Positions 9,473-18,358 of a stretch of 64,000 bases of DNA are shown one piece after another. Where the stretch lies: positions 23,086 to 87,085 of the forward strand of contig JACXVB010000012.1 of assembly GCA_014763615.1 (NCBI GenBank), written 5' to 3'. The DNA is from Sphingobacteriales bacterium. GTDB lineage: Bacteria; Bacteroidota; Bacteroidia; Sphingobacteriales; Sphingobacteriaceae. Positions within the stretch are counted from its first letter, which is position 1. The number at the start of each line of letters is the position of its first letter. Both the position numbers and the translations under genes were made by a program. The notes below the pieces were generated by a model. The model was not told where the DNA came from. It worked only from the letters and a program-made list of their open reading frames with translations, and did not search any database.

Positions 9473-10020
9473 GATGCTTTAGGCTCCTTTCTGGCAATAT
9501 GTGCTGCACCAATCAAAACCATCATCAATAAAATAGAAACTATCTCTAAGGGTAACAAATATTTACTCATCAGGTTGATTCCGATGTTTCTAATCGTGTT
9601 ATCTGAAACGGAAATCACATTTCCATTCGCCACCGAGGCTTTAATCCAGTTCAGGTTTTCAAAGTCAATCTGAAAGAAAATGAAACCTAAAACCGCTAGA
9701 AACAAAACCGAAATTAAAGCTCCTGGCAAACGGTGAGCAGACAATAAACCTGAAGGAATTTTTTCCATCCCTTCCAAAGATTCTTTAGACGAAAGCAAAA
9801 ATGCGAATAGCAATAACACCAAAACACCTCCCACATAAATCACAATTTGAGTTAAAGCCACAAAATCCGCCAAAGCGAAAACATATAATCCAGCCACAGC
9901 AAACAAAGTCACAAATAACATAAAAACCGATCGCACCAAATGCTGACTCAACACCACAAAAGCAGCGCTTCCAATAGTGATGGCGGTTAAAATGTAAAAT
10001 ATGACTTGCGCTAAATTCAT
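9469..10020 (-). CDS. nuoJ: NADH-quinone oxidoreductase subunit J
   Basis: 183-aa membrane subunit with five hydrophobic helices. The third-helix signature FVALTQIVIYVGGVLVLLLF is the glycine-rich NuoJ pi-bulge helix important for coupling quinone reduction to pumping. Overlaps both neighbours by four bases (ATGA), so nuoI-J-K are translationally coupled. Confidence 0.95.
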   Translation of the reverse strand: MNLAQVIFYILTAITIGSAAFVVLSQHLVRSVFMLFVTLFAVAGLYVFALADFVALTQIVIYVGGVLVLLLFAFLLSSKESLEGMEKIPSGLLSAHRLPGALISVLFLAVLGFIFFQIDFENLNWIKASVANGNVISVSDNTIRNIGINLMSKYLLPLEIVSILLMMVLIGAAHIARKEPKAS

Positions 10021-10607
10021 TTCTTATCGGCCTCCATTTTCTTCAAAGCCGCCAATTTCGCTGCTTGTCTTTCGGCTTGTTGCTTTTCCAATTCCAAACG
10101 CTTTTCTTCTGCTTCAGCCTCCGTCATGGTGGCAAATTTGTAATTCAAATCCGAGATATGCGTCACACTTTTATCGTACTCTGGCGTCATCGTAATGCAC
10201 TCTGTTGGGCACACTGTAGTACACAAACCGCAATACATACACTTCGCCATATCGATATCAAACTTTGGTGCATACAAACGCTTCACCGAACCATCAGAGG
10301 TTTTCCCGATGGCATCCGTAGCTTTAATACTTTCAATATCAATACAATTTACTGGACAAATTTTGGCGCACAAATCACAAACGATGCAATCATCCATCTC
10401 CACAAAAAGCTGATAACGTCCCACCTCAGGCACTGGCAACTGCTGATGTGGATATTGAACCGTTGCTATACCACTTTGCTGCTCAAAATAATCGGCTTCT
10501 TTTATTCCTTTCACTTTTTTAGACTGACGAGCAGCACCAAAATGTTGGAGCGTTAAGCTCAAACCTTTCCAAGCTGTTTTCAATCCGTTAAAAGCTTCTT
10601 TAATCAT
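10017..10607 (-). CDS. nuoI: NADH-quinone oxidoreductase subunit I (2x[4Fe-4S])
   Basis: 196-aa peripheral-arm subunit carrying iron-sulfur clusters N6a and N6b. The two ferredoxin motifs are CIVCDLCAKICPVNC (about residues 75-89) and CMYCGLCTTVCPTEC (about 122-136). The C-terminus has a highly charged Glu/Lys/Gln/Ala tail of about 35 residues, longer than in enterobacterial NuoI and probably helical. It passes electrons towards quinone next to NuoH. A repeat element of about 210 bases separates it from nuoH, unlike the overlaps on its other side. Confidence 0.95.
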   Translation of the reverse strand: MIKEAFNGLKTAWKGLSLTLQHFGAARQSKKVKGIKEADYFEQQSGIATVQYPHQQLPVPEVGRYQLFVEMDDCIVCDLCAKICPVNCIDIESIKATDAIGKTSDGSVKRLYAPKFDIDMAKCMYCGLCTTVCPTECITMTPEYDKSVTHISDLNYKFATMTEAEAEEKRLELEKQQAERQAAKLAALKKMEADKK

Positions 10608-10627
10608 TTATTATTTTTTTTGGGGTT

Positions 10628-10760
10628 TAACAGGCTTTCCCCGCCCGTTCCGTACGGGCGGGCGCTATATCTTTTTTGCCTATTCTTCGACTCCGCTCAG
10701 AATGACAAAAAAGCCTGCCGACCGCAGGCAGGGATGCCGCTGCAATCCCTAACCCACCCT
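10628..10760. repeat. Composite palindromic repeat element between nuoI and nuoH
   Basis: Within the 212-base nuoH-nuoI spacer lie two hairpins: CCCGCCCGT/ACGGGCGGG (10640-10662) and GCCTGC/GCAGGC (10713-10729), with a TTCGACTCCGCTCAGAATGA word between them. The flanks (GCTTTCC before the first hairpin, GCGCTA-ATCTTTT after it, GGGATGCCGCT-CAATC at the end) recur at 57255-57362, so this is one copy of a dispersed element. It is far more GC-rich than its surroundings. Transcription of the nuo operon must run through it. Confidence 0.75.
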
Positions 10761-10819
10761 TCAAACGTATTAAATCAATTACTCCATTTACAAATCCTGA
10801 CCAAAAACCACCCAACAAA

Positions 10820-11893
10820 CTAACCAACTATCAAAAGTCTCCACAATCCCGAAATTACTAAACAAGCAAAAGCAATTGGCGTCAAAACCTTCCAACACAA
10901 AGTCATCAACTGATCCACGCGTAAACGTGGTAAAGTCCACCTAATCCACATTTGTGCTGCCACCACCAGTAAACATTTGCTCATCAGCCAAAATATCCCC
11001 CAAAAAACGCCTGTGGTATCATCTGCCAAATGCAAACTTCCAATATTTGGTAAAGGCGTATTCCATCCACCTAAAAATAAAGTGACACCCAACATCGCCA
11101 CCAAAAACATCATGGCATACTCGGCCAAAAAGATGAAAGCGAAACGCAAACCTGTATATTCTGTGTGGAAACCACCAATCAATTCAGATTCAGCCTCAGG
11201 TAAATCAAACGGAGCCCGATTACATTCTGCCAACGAAGCGATGAAATAAATCACATAAGCCACCAATAAATGTGGTGCTTGAAATACATTCCAAGCTAAA
11301 AATCCACCAATTTTATTGACGTTATAAACTCCAAAAAAACGGATTTGTTCGGTAGCTAAAACGCCTTGATTATAATTGATGACTTGCAAATCCAACGATT
11401 GCGAAATCATCACTGCAGAGATAATGGCAAAACCAATCGGAATTTCATAAGAAACCATTTGCGCTACCGAGCGAACCGCCCCCAATAAACTGTATTTGTT
11501 ATTAGAGCCCCAACCCGCCATTAAAATGCCTAAAGCTTCGATAGAGATGATAGCAAAAACATAAAAAACGCCTAAATTCATGTGAGCTGGCACCAAACCC
11601 GGAGCCCAAGGTAAAGCCACAAAACCCAAATATACCGCAACAAAAATGATAACAGGCGCAAGAGTAAAAAGCACTTTATCGGCTAAAGCTGGAACGATGT
11701 ATTCCTTTTGGATGAGTTTGAGGATATCAGCTGCCGTTTGCAACCAACCAAATTTCCCCGTTTCCATTGGCCCCAAACGGTCTTGAATAAAAGCCGAAAT
11801 CTTTCGCTCGGCGTAAACGCTCACCAATGAAAAAACGGCAATAAAGCCGAAAATAGAGATGGCAACCAGAAAATAGATCAGGTAAAAATTCAA
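10820..11893 (-). CDS. nuoH: NADH-quinone oxidoreductase subunit H
   Basis: 357-aa membrane subunit that forms much of the quinone chamber. Eight helices are visible. Signatures: AERKISAFIQDRLGPM near residues 29-44, GWGSNNKYSLLGAVRSVAQ, and the acidic loop ASLAECNRAPFDLPEAESEL lining the quinone path. No in-frame ATG precedes the first helix and a stop lies three codons upstream, so the start is TTG at 11893. It is the first nuo gene here: the DNA upstream contains no nuoG, so nuoA-G must be elsewhere in the genome. Confidence 0.95.
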   Translation of the reverse strand: MNFYLIYFLVAISIFGFIAVFSLVSVYAERKISAFIQDRLGPMETGKFGWLQTAADILKLIQKEYIVPALADKVLFTLAPVIIFVAVYLGFVALPWAPGLVPAHMNLGVFYVFAIISIEALGILMAGWGSNNKYSLLGAVRSVAQMVSYEIPIGFAIISAVMISQSLDLQVINYNQGVLATEQIRFFGVYNVNKIGGFLAWNVFQAPHLLVAYVIYFIASLAECNRAPFDLPEAESELIGGFHTEYTGLRFAFIFLAEYAMMFLVAMLGVTLFLGGWNTPLPNIGSLHLADDTTGVFWGIFWLMSKCLLVVAAQMWIRWTLPRLRVDQLMTLCWKVLTPIAFACLVISGLWRLLIVG

Positions 11894-12351
11894 TCTTTAA
11901 ATTTTTTTTATGCTTCAAATCTAAAGAATTTAGGTGGGGATTAGAGAATGTATAGTGAATTGGTAGAGGTTTTGTTTTACTTGCATGTATTTGTCATGCT
12001 GTCCGCCAACTGACGGATTCAGCATCTTATTGTTGTAATGTCCCAACTGTCCTTAGTCTTAAGCGTAGCGTGACTAAGGATTAAAGAATGGATCAGAGTC
12101 TTCAGACTCGTTAAGAAAAACTAAATGAAACCCAACTATGAGACCTCTCTTTCCATCAAAATGACGCTAAAGTCTTTGTCATGCTGAACTTGTTTCAGCA
12201 TCTTTTAAGAGATTCCGAACTCAATTCGGAATGAAAACTTGACTAGAGGAATAATCTTTATCGTGATGTTGAGCGAAAATGAAATTTAAAACCATTTGGA
12301 TTTTTAAAGTCTATCTGTATATTTAGATAATAATTATTCAATAAAGAAAAT
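11894..12351. repeat. Intergenic region with a mosaic of small inverted repeats
   Basis: 458 bases without a gene between nuoH (minus) and the oxygenase gene (plus). It holds several separate hairpins: TGCTG...CAGCA around 11997-12025; CCTTAGTC (12051-12058) with GACTAAGG (12072-12079); GAGTCT/AGACTC (12096-12109); CATGCTGAA...TTTCAGCATC (12180-12202); ATTCCGAA...TTCGGAAT (12212-12232). The words TGTCATGCTGAACTTGTTTC and AGCATCTT look like dispersed Bacteroidota repeats. On the minus strand TAGATTTG (11916-11923) is a possible nuoH -7 element. Confidence 0.6.
12295..12325 (+). promoter_or_regulatory. Candidate Bacteroidota promoter for the oxygenase gene
   Basis: TTTG at 12295-12298 and TATATTTA at 12318-12325 with a 19-base spacer fit the Bacteroidota pattern TTTG/N19-21/TAnnTTTG except for the last base. 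It lies 26 bases upstream of the ATG at 12352. Confidence 0.5.
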
Positions 12352-13188
12352 ATGTCCAAATATCTTAACCAAGGGAATGAGGATTTAATCAAATTGGCTA
12401 AAGAAAATCAAGCTGCTTATCTATCAGCTCATCCATTTCCAAACATTTCATTTGATAATTTTTTTAACCCCGATTTGTTAAACAAAATTTTAGAGGAATT
12501 CCCAGATCTTTCTAAAAAAGACAGCATTTCTTACAAAGACCAAAAGCAAATTAAGTTTGCCGGCAAAGGAGAAAATGACTTTGGCGAGGAAACAAAAGGA
12601 TTGATGCACTTTTTAAATTCTGAACCTTTTTTAAATTTTCTACAAATTTTAACAGGTATTGAAGAACCTCTCACTGGCGATCCTTATTTCTTTGGAGGCG
12701 GGCAGCATGAAATTAAAAAAGGCGGCTTACTTAAAATTCATGCTGATTTTAATAAACATCCTCAATTAAAACTCGACCGAAGAATTAACGTTTTGGTGTA
12801 TTTAAATAAAGATTGGAAAGAAGAATATGGCGGTTTTTTTGAGCTTTGGGATAGAAATATGGAGAAATGCGAAAAGAAAATTCTTCCAACTTTTAACAAA
12901 GTAGCCATTTTTTCTACTACAGATTTTTCCTATCACGGTCATCCCGATGCGCTAAATTGTCCAGAAAATATGAGCCGAAAATCTTTGGCTTTGTATTATT
13001 ATTCAAACGGACGCCCTGCTTCAGAGATTAACCAGAATGCCAAGCACAATACTTTGTTTCAAGAGCGTAAAAATAATGAAGTTGATCAAAACGCTTTTAA
13101 ACCAACTGCTAAACAACGTATTAAATCAGTCATCAAAAATATTACTCCGCCTGTCATTTACAATGCGGTGATTAAGAGTGATGATTAA
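12352..13188 (+). CDS. 2-oxoglutarate/Fe(II)-dependent oxygenase, prolyl-4-hydroxylase-like
   Basis: 278-aa soluble protein. The double-stranded beta-helix core (about residues 110-220) has the iron-binding motif HAD (KIHADFNKHP, near residues 133-135), a distal His in YHGHPDAL near residue 196, and a downstream Arg/Ser pair (MSRKSLALYYY) to bind 2-oxoglutarate, in the order seen in P4H-type oxygenases. No signal peptide. Related bacterial proteins hydroxylate protein or small-molecule substrates, often in sugar or natural-product settings; here it stands alone, so the substrate is unknown. The C-terminal 50 residues are Lys/Asn-rich and end in a short hydrophobic stretch. Confidence 0.82.
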   Translation: MSKYLNQGNEDLIKLAKENQAAYLSAHPFPNISFDNFFNPDLLNKILEEFPDLSKKDSISYKDQKQIKFAGKGENDFGEETKGLMHFLNSEPFLNFLQILTGIEEPLTGDPYFFGGGQHEIKKGGLLKIHADFNKHPQLKLDRRINVLVYLNKDWKEEYGGFFELWDRNMEKCEKKILPTFNKVAIFSTTDFSYHGHPDALNCPENMSRKSLALYYYSNGRPASEINQNAKHNTLFQERKNNEVDQNAFKPTAKQRIKSVIKNITPPVIYNAVIKSDD

Positions 13189-13278
13189 TCAACCTTCTAT
13201 TAGTAAATAAAATTTCTTAAAAAACACCAGTAATCACGGAGTAAGGATGAAGTAAGGATAGCGTAAGGATAAAATCCT

Positions 13279-13962
13279 CTAATATTTACCAATCACCTCT
13301 GCAAACATTTCTGTTCTGATGGTAAATCCCAACTTCTCATACAACTTGATAGCGCCCACATTATCCTGCCGCACATGCAGAAATGGAATTTGATTTTTGA
13401 GCAAAATTCTTCTGATTTGTTCTCTGATGATTTCATAAGCATAACCTTTCCCTAAATAATCGGGATGGGTACAAACTGCAGAAACTTCGATATAAGGTGC
13501 CGGATGGAAGCGATGCCCCGCCATAGCTACCAATTTTCCATCTTCAAAAACGCCAGTATAATTACCCAATAAAATGGTTTGGCTTAAAAAAGGTCCAGGT
13601 TGGGTTAATTCTACCAAAGCCAGCATTTCTGCTACATTGGCTTTCGTTAAATCTTGAACAGCCACCTCCTTTTTCTGAGCAGGAATTTGATCTGATTCAT
13701 AAACTAACTGAAACATATCAATATGCCTAATTTTTTTCCAGTTAGAAGGGATCGACAGTTGAACCGGAGAAAATAGGATGTGTAACATTCCGCTTTCGCT
13801 GAATTCATCCAAACACTTAAAACCTGCTTCATCATAGTTCTTTAAACCTGCAAAGTTGGCGATGTCTTTTCTATAAAAACAGGCATTTTGATCTCCTAAG
13901 GCATAAGATTGATGGGCAGTTTGCAAGGCGGCGTAGATTGGTTGGTCTAAAGGATGTTTCAT
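13279..13962 (-). CDS. GNAT family N-acetyltransferase (FR47-like)
   Basis: About 227 aa. The acetyl-CoA-binding part is in the C-terminal half: EVSAVCTHPDYLGKGYAYEI contains the pyrophosphate-binding loop (R/Q-x-x-G-x-G/A variant, L-G-K-G-Y-A) and VRQDNVGAIKLYEKLGF is the usual last motif. The N-terminal half is typical of FR47-like GNATs from Bacteroidota. I choose ATG at 13962 (MKHPLDQP) because the 12 codons before it are unlike the family. It lies head-to-head with the dehydrogenase gene, about 100 bases apart. The acetylated substrate is unknown. Confidence 0.8.
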   Translation of the reverse strand: MKHPLDQPIYAALQTAHQSYALGDQNACFYRKDIANFAGLKNYDEAGFKCLDEFSESGMLHILFSPVQLSIPSNWKKIRHIDMFQLVYESDQIPAQKKEVAVQDLTKANVAEMLALVELTQPGPFLSQTILLGNYTGVFEDGKLVAMAGHRFHPAPYIEVSAVCTHPDYLGKGYAYEIIREQIRRILLKNQIPFLHVRQDNVGAIKLYEKLGFTIRTEMFAEVIGKY

Positions 13963-14019
13963 AATTGCGGCAAAGGTATTAAAATGAAAAAGAATCAAAT
14001 GGTCATAATATCATTACAT

Positions 14020-14052
14020 TTTGGCTAATTCATATAAAGATTTATAGCTTTA
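14020..14052 (+). promoter_or_regulatory. Candidate Bacteroidota promoter for the 2-hydroxyacid dehydrogenase gene
   Basis: TTTG at 14020-14023, 21-base spacer, TAGCTTTA at 14045-14052, followed 13 bases later by the ATG at 14066. Fits the TTTG/TAnnTTTG consensus with one mismatch. Confidence 0.5.
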
Positions 14053-14065
14053 TTAAAATTCTAAA

Positions 14066-14995
14066 ATGAGTATCGCGATTATTTTCAACTCAAAAGCAAC
14101 CCACCATTGGGAAGCCGCTTTAAAACAACATTTACCAGAAACCAAAATTGAGGTTTATCCAGAAATTGAAGATTTCGCAAAAGTGGATATGGCTTTATGT
14201 TGGAAAGCCGAAGAAAACGTATTAGATCTGTTTCCAAATCTACAGCTCATCCATTCTGTGGGTGCTGCGGTAGATCACATCACCCTAAAACAAAATATCA
14301 AACTAGACCAAACCATTTGCCGCATTGTGGATGATTATTTATCTGCGGATATGTTCGAGTTTTTGTTAGCAATAGTGATGACTGAAATCAAAAATTTGCC
14401 TTTATACCAACAACTACAAACGCATCAAAACTGGAAACCTAGAAAATATAAACGTATCCAAGATACACAGCTCTGCATTTTAGGATTAGGAGAAATTGGT
14501 GCTTTTGCGGCGCAGCAATTTGCACAAATGGGCTTTCAGACGAAAGGTTGGTCGCAAACAAAAAAAGCACTCAAAAATGTCACTTGCTTTGCCGGAGCGG
14601 AAGAGTTAAATGCGGCTGTTGCCGATGTTGATTTTCTGATCAACATCTTACCAGTTACCCTGAAAACTACAGGAATTTTGAATCAACCGCTTTTTGATAA
14701 ATTAGCTGCTAATACCATTTTGATAAATGTTGGCAGAGGAGAACACCTTGTGGATAAAGATTTGCTTACCGCACTAAACTCAGCAAAACTTCAATCCGCC
14801 TATTTGGATGTTTTTCAAACCGAGCCTTTACCTAAAGATCATCCGTTTTGGACACATCCAAAAATTAAGATTACGCCTCATATCGCAAGTGTTACCCAGA
14901 TTGATTCCGCAGTTTTATTAGTGGTTGAAAATTACAAGAATTACCTATCGGGATTACCGCTTAAACATATAGCTTCTGTAGAAAAAGGTTATTGA
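14066..14995 (+). CDS. D-2-hydroxyacid dehydrogenase (glyoxylate/hydroxypyruvate reductase type)
   Basis: 309-aa NAD(P)-dependent oxidoreductase. The nucleotide-binding loop CILGLGEIGAFAA lies near residues 134-146. Catalytic residues of the family are present: Arg in INVGRGEHLVD, the acidic residue in DVFQTEPLPKDHPFW, and His in KITPHIAS near residue 271. The protein resembles GhrA-type reductases that reduce glyoxylate and hydroxypyruvate, but phenylpyruvate- or lactate-type substrates are possible. Overlaps the following VOC gene by one base (TGATG), so the two are co-translated. Confidence 0.85.
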   Translation: MSIAIIFNSKATHHWEAALKQHLPETKIEVYPEIEDFAKVDMALCWKAEENVLDLFPNLQLIHSVGAAVDHITLKQNIKLDQTICRIVDDYLSADMFEFLLAIVMTEIKNLPLYQQLQTHQNWKPRKYKRIQDTQLCILGLGEIGAFAAQQFAQMGFQTKGWSQTKKALKNVTCFAGAEELNAAVADVDFLINILPVTLKTTGILNQPLFDKLAANTILINVGRGEHLVDKDLLTALNSAKLQSAYLDVFQTEPLPKDHPFWTHPKIKITPHIASVTQIDSAVLLVVENYKNYLSGLPLKHIASVEKGY

Positions 14996-15411
14996 TGATG
15001 AAAACAAAATTCCATTACGCGTTTAAAGTGAAAGATATTGAAAGCACCAAACGCTTTTACCATGATTTATTAAGTTGCAAATTAGGGCGAGAAACTGAAC
15101 ATTGGGTAGATTTCAATTTTTTCGGGCATCAACTTTCAGCACATGTTTCTGGAAAAATTCCAGCTTTGGATTATTGTGGAATGGTAGATGGCGTTCAGGT
15201 TCCTATTCCTCATTTCGGCTGTATCATTTCTGCCGATGCTTTTGAAAAAATCGCTCAAAAATTGAAAGAAAATGAGGTGAAATTCATCATTGAACCTCAG
15301 ATAAGATATGCAGGAAAGACAGGTGAACAAAAAATTATGTTCGTGTTAGATTTCAGCAACAACCCTCTTGAATTCAAATGCTTTAAAAATGAAGAGGAGA
15401 TTTTTAAGTAA
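14995..15411 (+). CDS. VOC (glyoxalase/bleomycin-resistance) superfamily protein
   Basis: 138-aa protein with the beta-alpha-beta-beta-beta modules of the vicinal-oxygen-chelate fold: FHYAFKVKDIESTKRFYHDL at the start, an inner His (FFGHQLSAHV), and a final strand with NNPLEFKCF where the last Glu would bind the metal. I choose ATG at 14995, which overlaps the upstream stop; an in-frame ATG follows at 14998. It is coupled to the 2-hydroxyacid dehydrogenase, which suggests a shared small-molecule (aldehyde or keto-acid) pathway, but the reaction is unknown. Confidence 0.8.
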   Translation: MMKTKFHYAFKVKDIESTKRFYHDLLSCKLGRETEHWVDFNFFGHQLSAHVSGKIPALDYCGMVDGVQVPIPHFGCIISADAFEKIAQKLKENEVKFIIEPQIRYAGKTGEQKIMFVLDFSNNPLEFKCFKNEEEIFK

Positions 15412-15560
15412 AAACCTTCAAAACAAGCATTTTCCGAAGATTAATTGCCATTTTCTTAATCAAGGTCTTATTTTATAAAAAATTCATTAATAATTTATAG
15501 CTTCTATTAATAAAAATATTTAATTTCTTATCTTGCTTTTTCATTTAAAGATTGTTTTTC

Positions 15561-17147
15561 TTGAAGAACTTAAGCAGAAGAGATTTTTTAAGTAAAAGCT
15601 CCCTCTTGATGGGAGGTTCCTACCCCGCCCTTATGGCTTTAGGAATGTTAAAGACGGCTCCTGCCCATGCCTTTAATCTAGAAGGAAATGGAAAAGGGAA
15701 AAAAATATTGATTTTAGGTGGCGGACTTTGTGGGATGACCTCTGCGTATGAATTAACCAAGCTAGGTTATGATTGCACCATTTTAGAAGCCCGAGATAGA
15801 ACTGGTGGGCGTTGTTGGAGCATTAGAAAAGATAGCCATAATCAAGAACTGAATTCCCCCAAACAAATCGCTGATTTTGACCAAGGTCAATATTTTAATG
15901 CCGGACCAAGTCGCATTCCCCATCATCACTTATTAACACTCCATTATTGTAAAGAATTTGGCGTTCCCATTCAGATTTACAATAATGTAAATGAAGCGGC
16001 TTATTACTACGCAGAAGGAAAAGGACCATTTTCTAATCAAAAAATTAGAATGAGAGAAATACATAATGACATGAGAGGTTATATGAGCGAATTACTCTAT
16101 AAATCTATTAGTCAGGATGAGTTAGACCTCGACTTAAACAAAGAAGATATCGATAAAATTCTTGAATATTTAAGAGCAGAAGGCGGATTAGATATTGATA
16201 ATTTATATAAAGCATCCGCTAGAAGAGGTTATGCGATTCCACCTTCAGCGGGCAATCAACCAGGAAAAGTGGCAGAAGTTTTTAAATTAGCAGACATCCT
16301 TTCTTCCGGTTTAGCCGATCCCGATTTTTACAATGTAGCAGAATATACTTATGAATTACAGATGACCATGTTCCAAGCTATTGGAGGGATGGACAGAATT
16401 GCGGTAGCTTTAGAAGAAAAAGTAGGGTCAATGATTCATAAAAATGCAGAAGTCACTAAAATCAACAATATAGAAAATGGGGTAAAAGTGAATTATACCG
16501 AAGGTGGTGTTCCAAAAGAAATTATCGCTGATGTTTGTATTTGCACCATTCCCTTAAAGGTGCTAAGTAATCTAGATCATAATTTCTCATCAGGTGTAAG
16601 CAGAGCGATAGATTATGCCAACTACATAGACACTTGCAAAATCGGTTTACAATTTAAACGTCGCTTTTGGGAGGAGGATGAGCAAATTTATGGCGGAATC
16701 ACTCACACCAATAATGAACTCACACAAATTTTCTATCCTTCTAATGATTATCATGCCGCTAAAGGAGTACTTTTAGGCTATTACAATTTTAATGAAAAAG
16801 CGGTAGCCGTAGGCAATCTTTCTTATGCAGAAAGAGAAAAACTGGCCTTAACAAAGGGAGCTTTAATACACCCACAATATCCCAAAGAATTTGAAACTTC
16901 TTTCTCCGTTTGTTGGCAAAAAACACCCTATAACTTGGGAGGTTGGGCCGTTTATACTTCAGAAACCAGAGAGCGTATTTACAAACCTTTACTACAGCCA
17001 GAAAAACAAGTTTATTTTGCTGGAGAACACATGACTTACCTGAACGCTTGGATGGCGGGTGCGTTTGAATCGGCAAGAAGTGTAGTGAATGAGGTGAATA
17101 ATAGATTAAGTGAAAAAAGAAATATCTACCAAAAAGTAGGCGAATAA
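15561..17147 (+). CDS. Exported flavin-dependent amine oxidase (L-amino-acid/monoamine oxidase family)
   Basis: About 528 aa. It starts with a twin-arginine signal (LSRRDFLSKSS plus a hydrophobic stretch and APAHAF), so it would be exported folded with FAD. The dinucleotide-binding loop is ILILGGGLCGMTSAYELTKL followed by EARDRTGGRCW; the C-terminal FAD-contact block is YFAGEHMTYLNAWMAGAFES. These are the hallmarks of the L-amino-acid oxidase/monoamine oxidase family, which oxidises an amine to an imine with release of hydrogen peroxide. No ATG precedes the signal peptide; TTG at 15561 gives MKNLSRRDFL, and TTG at 15552 is an alternative. First gene of an operon: 30 bases to the aminotransferase gene, then 8 to the Hint gene. 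Substrate unknown. Confidence 0.85.
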   Translation: MKNLSRRDFLSKSSLLMGGSYPALMALGMLKTAPAHAFNLEGNGKGKKILILGGGLCGMTSAYELTKLGYDCTILEARDRTGGRCWSIRKDSHNQELNSPKQIADFDQGQYFNAGPSRIPHHHLLTLHYCKEFGVPIQIYNNVNEAAYYYAEGKGPFSNQKIRMREIHNDMRGYMSELLYKSISQDELDLDLNKEDIDKILEYLRAEGGLDIDNLYKASARRGYAIPPSAGNQPGKVAEVFKLADILSSGLADPDFYNVAEYTYELQMTMFQAIGGMDRIAVALEEKVGSMIHKNAEVTKINNIENGVKVNYTEGGVPKEIIADVCICTIPLKVLSNLDHNFSSGVSRAIDYANYIDTCKIGLQFKRRFWEEDEQIYGGITHTNNELTQIFYPSNDYHAAKGVLLGYYNFNEKAVAVGNLSYAEREKLALTKGALIHPQYPKEFETSFSVCWQKTPYNLGGWAVYTSETRERIYKPLLQPEKQVYFAGEHMTYLNAWMAGAFESARSVVNEVNNRLSEKRNIYQKVGE

Positions 17148-17177
17148 TATGAATTCTTAACTTAAACATGAATAAAA

Positions 17178-18350
17178 ATGGGAAATCAAATGAATCGGAG
17201 AAACTGGATAAGATCCAGTGCTTTAATTGCTAGCGGAATTTCATTCTTCACTGGCTCATCATTGGAAGTTTTTGCTAAATCAACTAAGCCTAAATTAGCA
17301 AAGAAAATCAACTTTATCTCTGATCAAGAATTTAATCAAGCACTACCGCCAAATATCAAAGCTAGATTATCTGCTAATGAAAATCCTTTTGGTCCATCAG
17401 CTGCTGCAAAAAAATCAATTGCCGAAGCTGTGGATAAATCCTATCAGTATCCATTTTTTAATTTCAAAGATTTGATTGCTAAAATAGCAGATTTTGAAGG
17501 TGTAAAACCCGAGCAAATTAGCCTAGCCGCAGGATCTAGTCCATTTTTAAAAGCTGCTGCCATTCATTTTGGTAAAGATCATGGACAAATTATTACTGGA
17601 GCTTTGAGTTATGCTGATCTTCCTTCTAGCGCTCAAACCTTAGGTGCTGATATTGTTGAAGTTCCGATGACCAAAGATTTTAAGTTAGACTTAGAAGAGA
17701 TGGAGAGAAAAATCACTCCAAAAACTAAATTAGTTTATCTCTGCAATCCCAATAATCCAACTGCTACAGTGGTAGATACCCAAAAGCTGAAAGCTTTTGT
17801 GGAAAGAGTTTCCGCTAAAGTTCCTGTTTTTATTGATGAGGCTTATATTGATTATTTAGATAATCCAGAAAGTGTGACCTTGATTTCTTCTGTGAAAAAA
17901 GGGCAAAACGTTATTGTAGCCCGTACATTCTCAAAGCTTTATGGTTTTGCAGGTTTAAGAGTAGGCTATATCGTTTCTCAGTCAGAAATGATTCAAACAC
18001 TAAATGAATATACTCCAGGTGCGATGTCCATCTCTGCCACTTCTTTAAACGCTGCAATAGCAGCTTACCAAGAACGCACATTCTTAGATGATGCAAAAAA
18101 GAAGACTTTAGCTTCTAAGGATTTCTTATACAAAACCTTAAAAGAAGAAGGTTACACTTACATTCCATCTTCTACCAATTTTGTATTATTCCCTATAAAA
18201 ATCGAGGGTAAAAAGTTTGTTAGCGAAATGATGAAAAGAGGCGTAAGCACCAGAAATTGGGAGTATAATGGACAACATTTTTGTCGCATAAGTATTGGAA
18301 CAATGGATGAAATGAAAACTTTTGCTGAGGCCTTTAAACAGATTTCTTAA
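17178..18350 (+). CDS. Exported PLP-dependent aminotransferase (HisC-like, fold type I)
   Basis: 390 aa. The N-terminus (MNRRNWIRSSALIASGISF) is a Tat-type signal with twin arginine, so the enzyme is predicted to act outside the cytoplasm. The rest resembles histidinol-phosphate aminotransferase: RLSANENPFGPS near the start, YLCNPNNPTAT, the PLP-contact FIDEAYIDY, and the Schiff-base lysine in RTFSKLYGFAGLRVGY near residue 252. Histidine biosynthesis is cytoplasmic and no his genes are near, so a biosynthetic HisC role is unlikely; a role on an extracytoplasmic amine or amino acid, together with the amine oxidase upstream, is inferred. ATG at 17178 or 17190; the second leaves a complete Tat signal. 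Confidence 0.85.
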   Translation: MGNQMNRRNWIRSSALIASGISFFTGSSLEVFAKSTKPKLAKKINFISDQEFNQALPPNIKARLSANENPFGPSAAAKKSIAEAVDKSYQYPFFNFKDLIAKIADFEGVKPEQISLAAGSSPFLKAAAIHFGKDHGQIITGALSYADLPSSAQTLGADIVEVPMTKDFKLDLEEMERKITPKTKLVYLCNPNNPTATVVDTQKLKAFVERVSAKVPVFIDEAYIDYLDNPESVTLISSVKKGQNVIVARTFSKLYGFAGLRVGYIVSQSEMIQTLNEYTPGAMSISATSLNAAIAAYQERTFLDDAKKKTLASKDFLYKTLKEEGYTYIPSSTNFVLFPIKIEGKKFVSEMMKRGVSTRNWEYNGQHFCRISIGTMDEMKTFAEAFKQIS

Positions 18351-18358
18351 ATATTTTA

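Noticed and set aside
17178..18350. Histidine biosynthesis HisC
   Set aside because: It has a Tat signal and no his genes are near; the family resemblance alone does not support that role.
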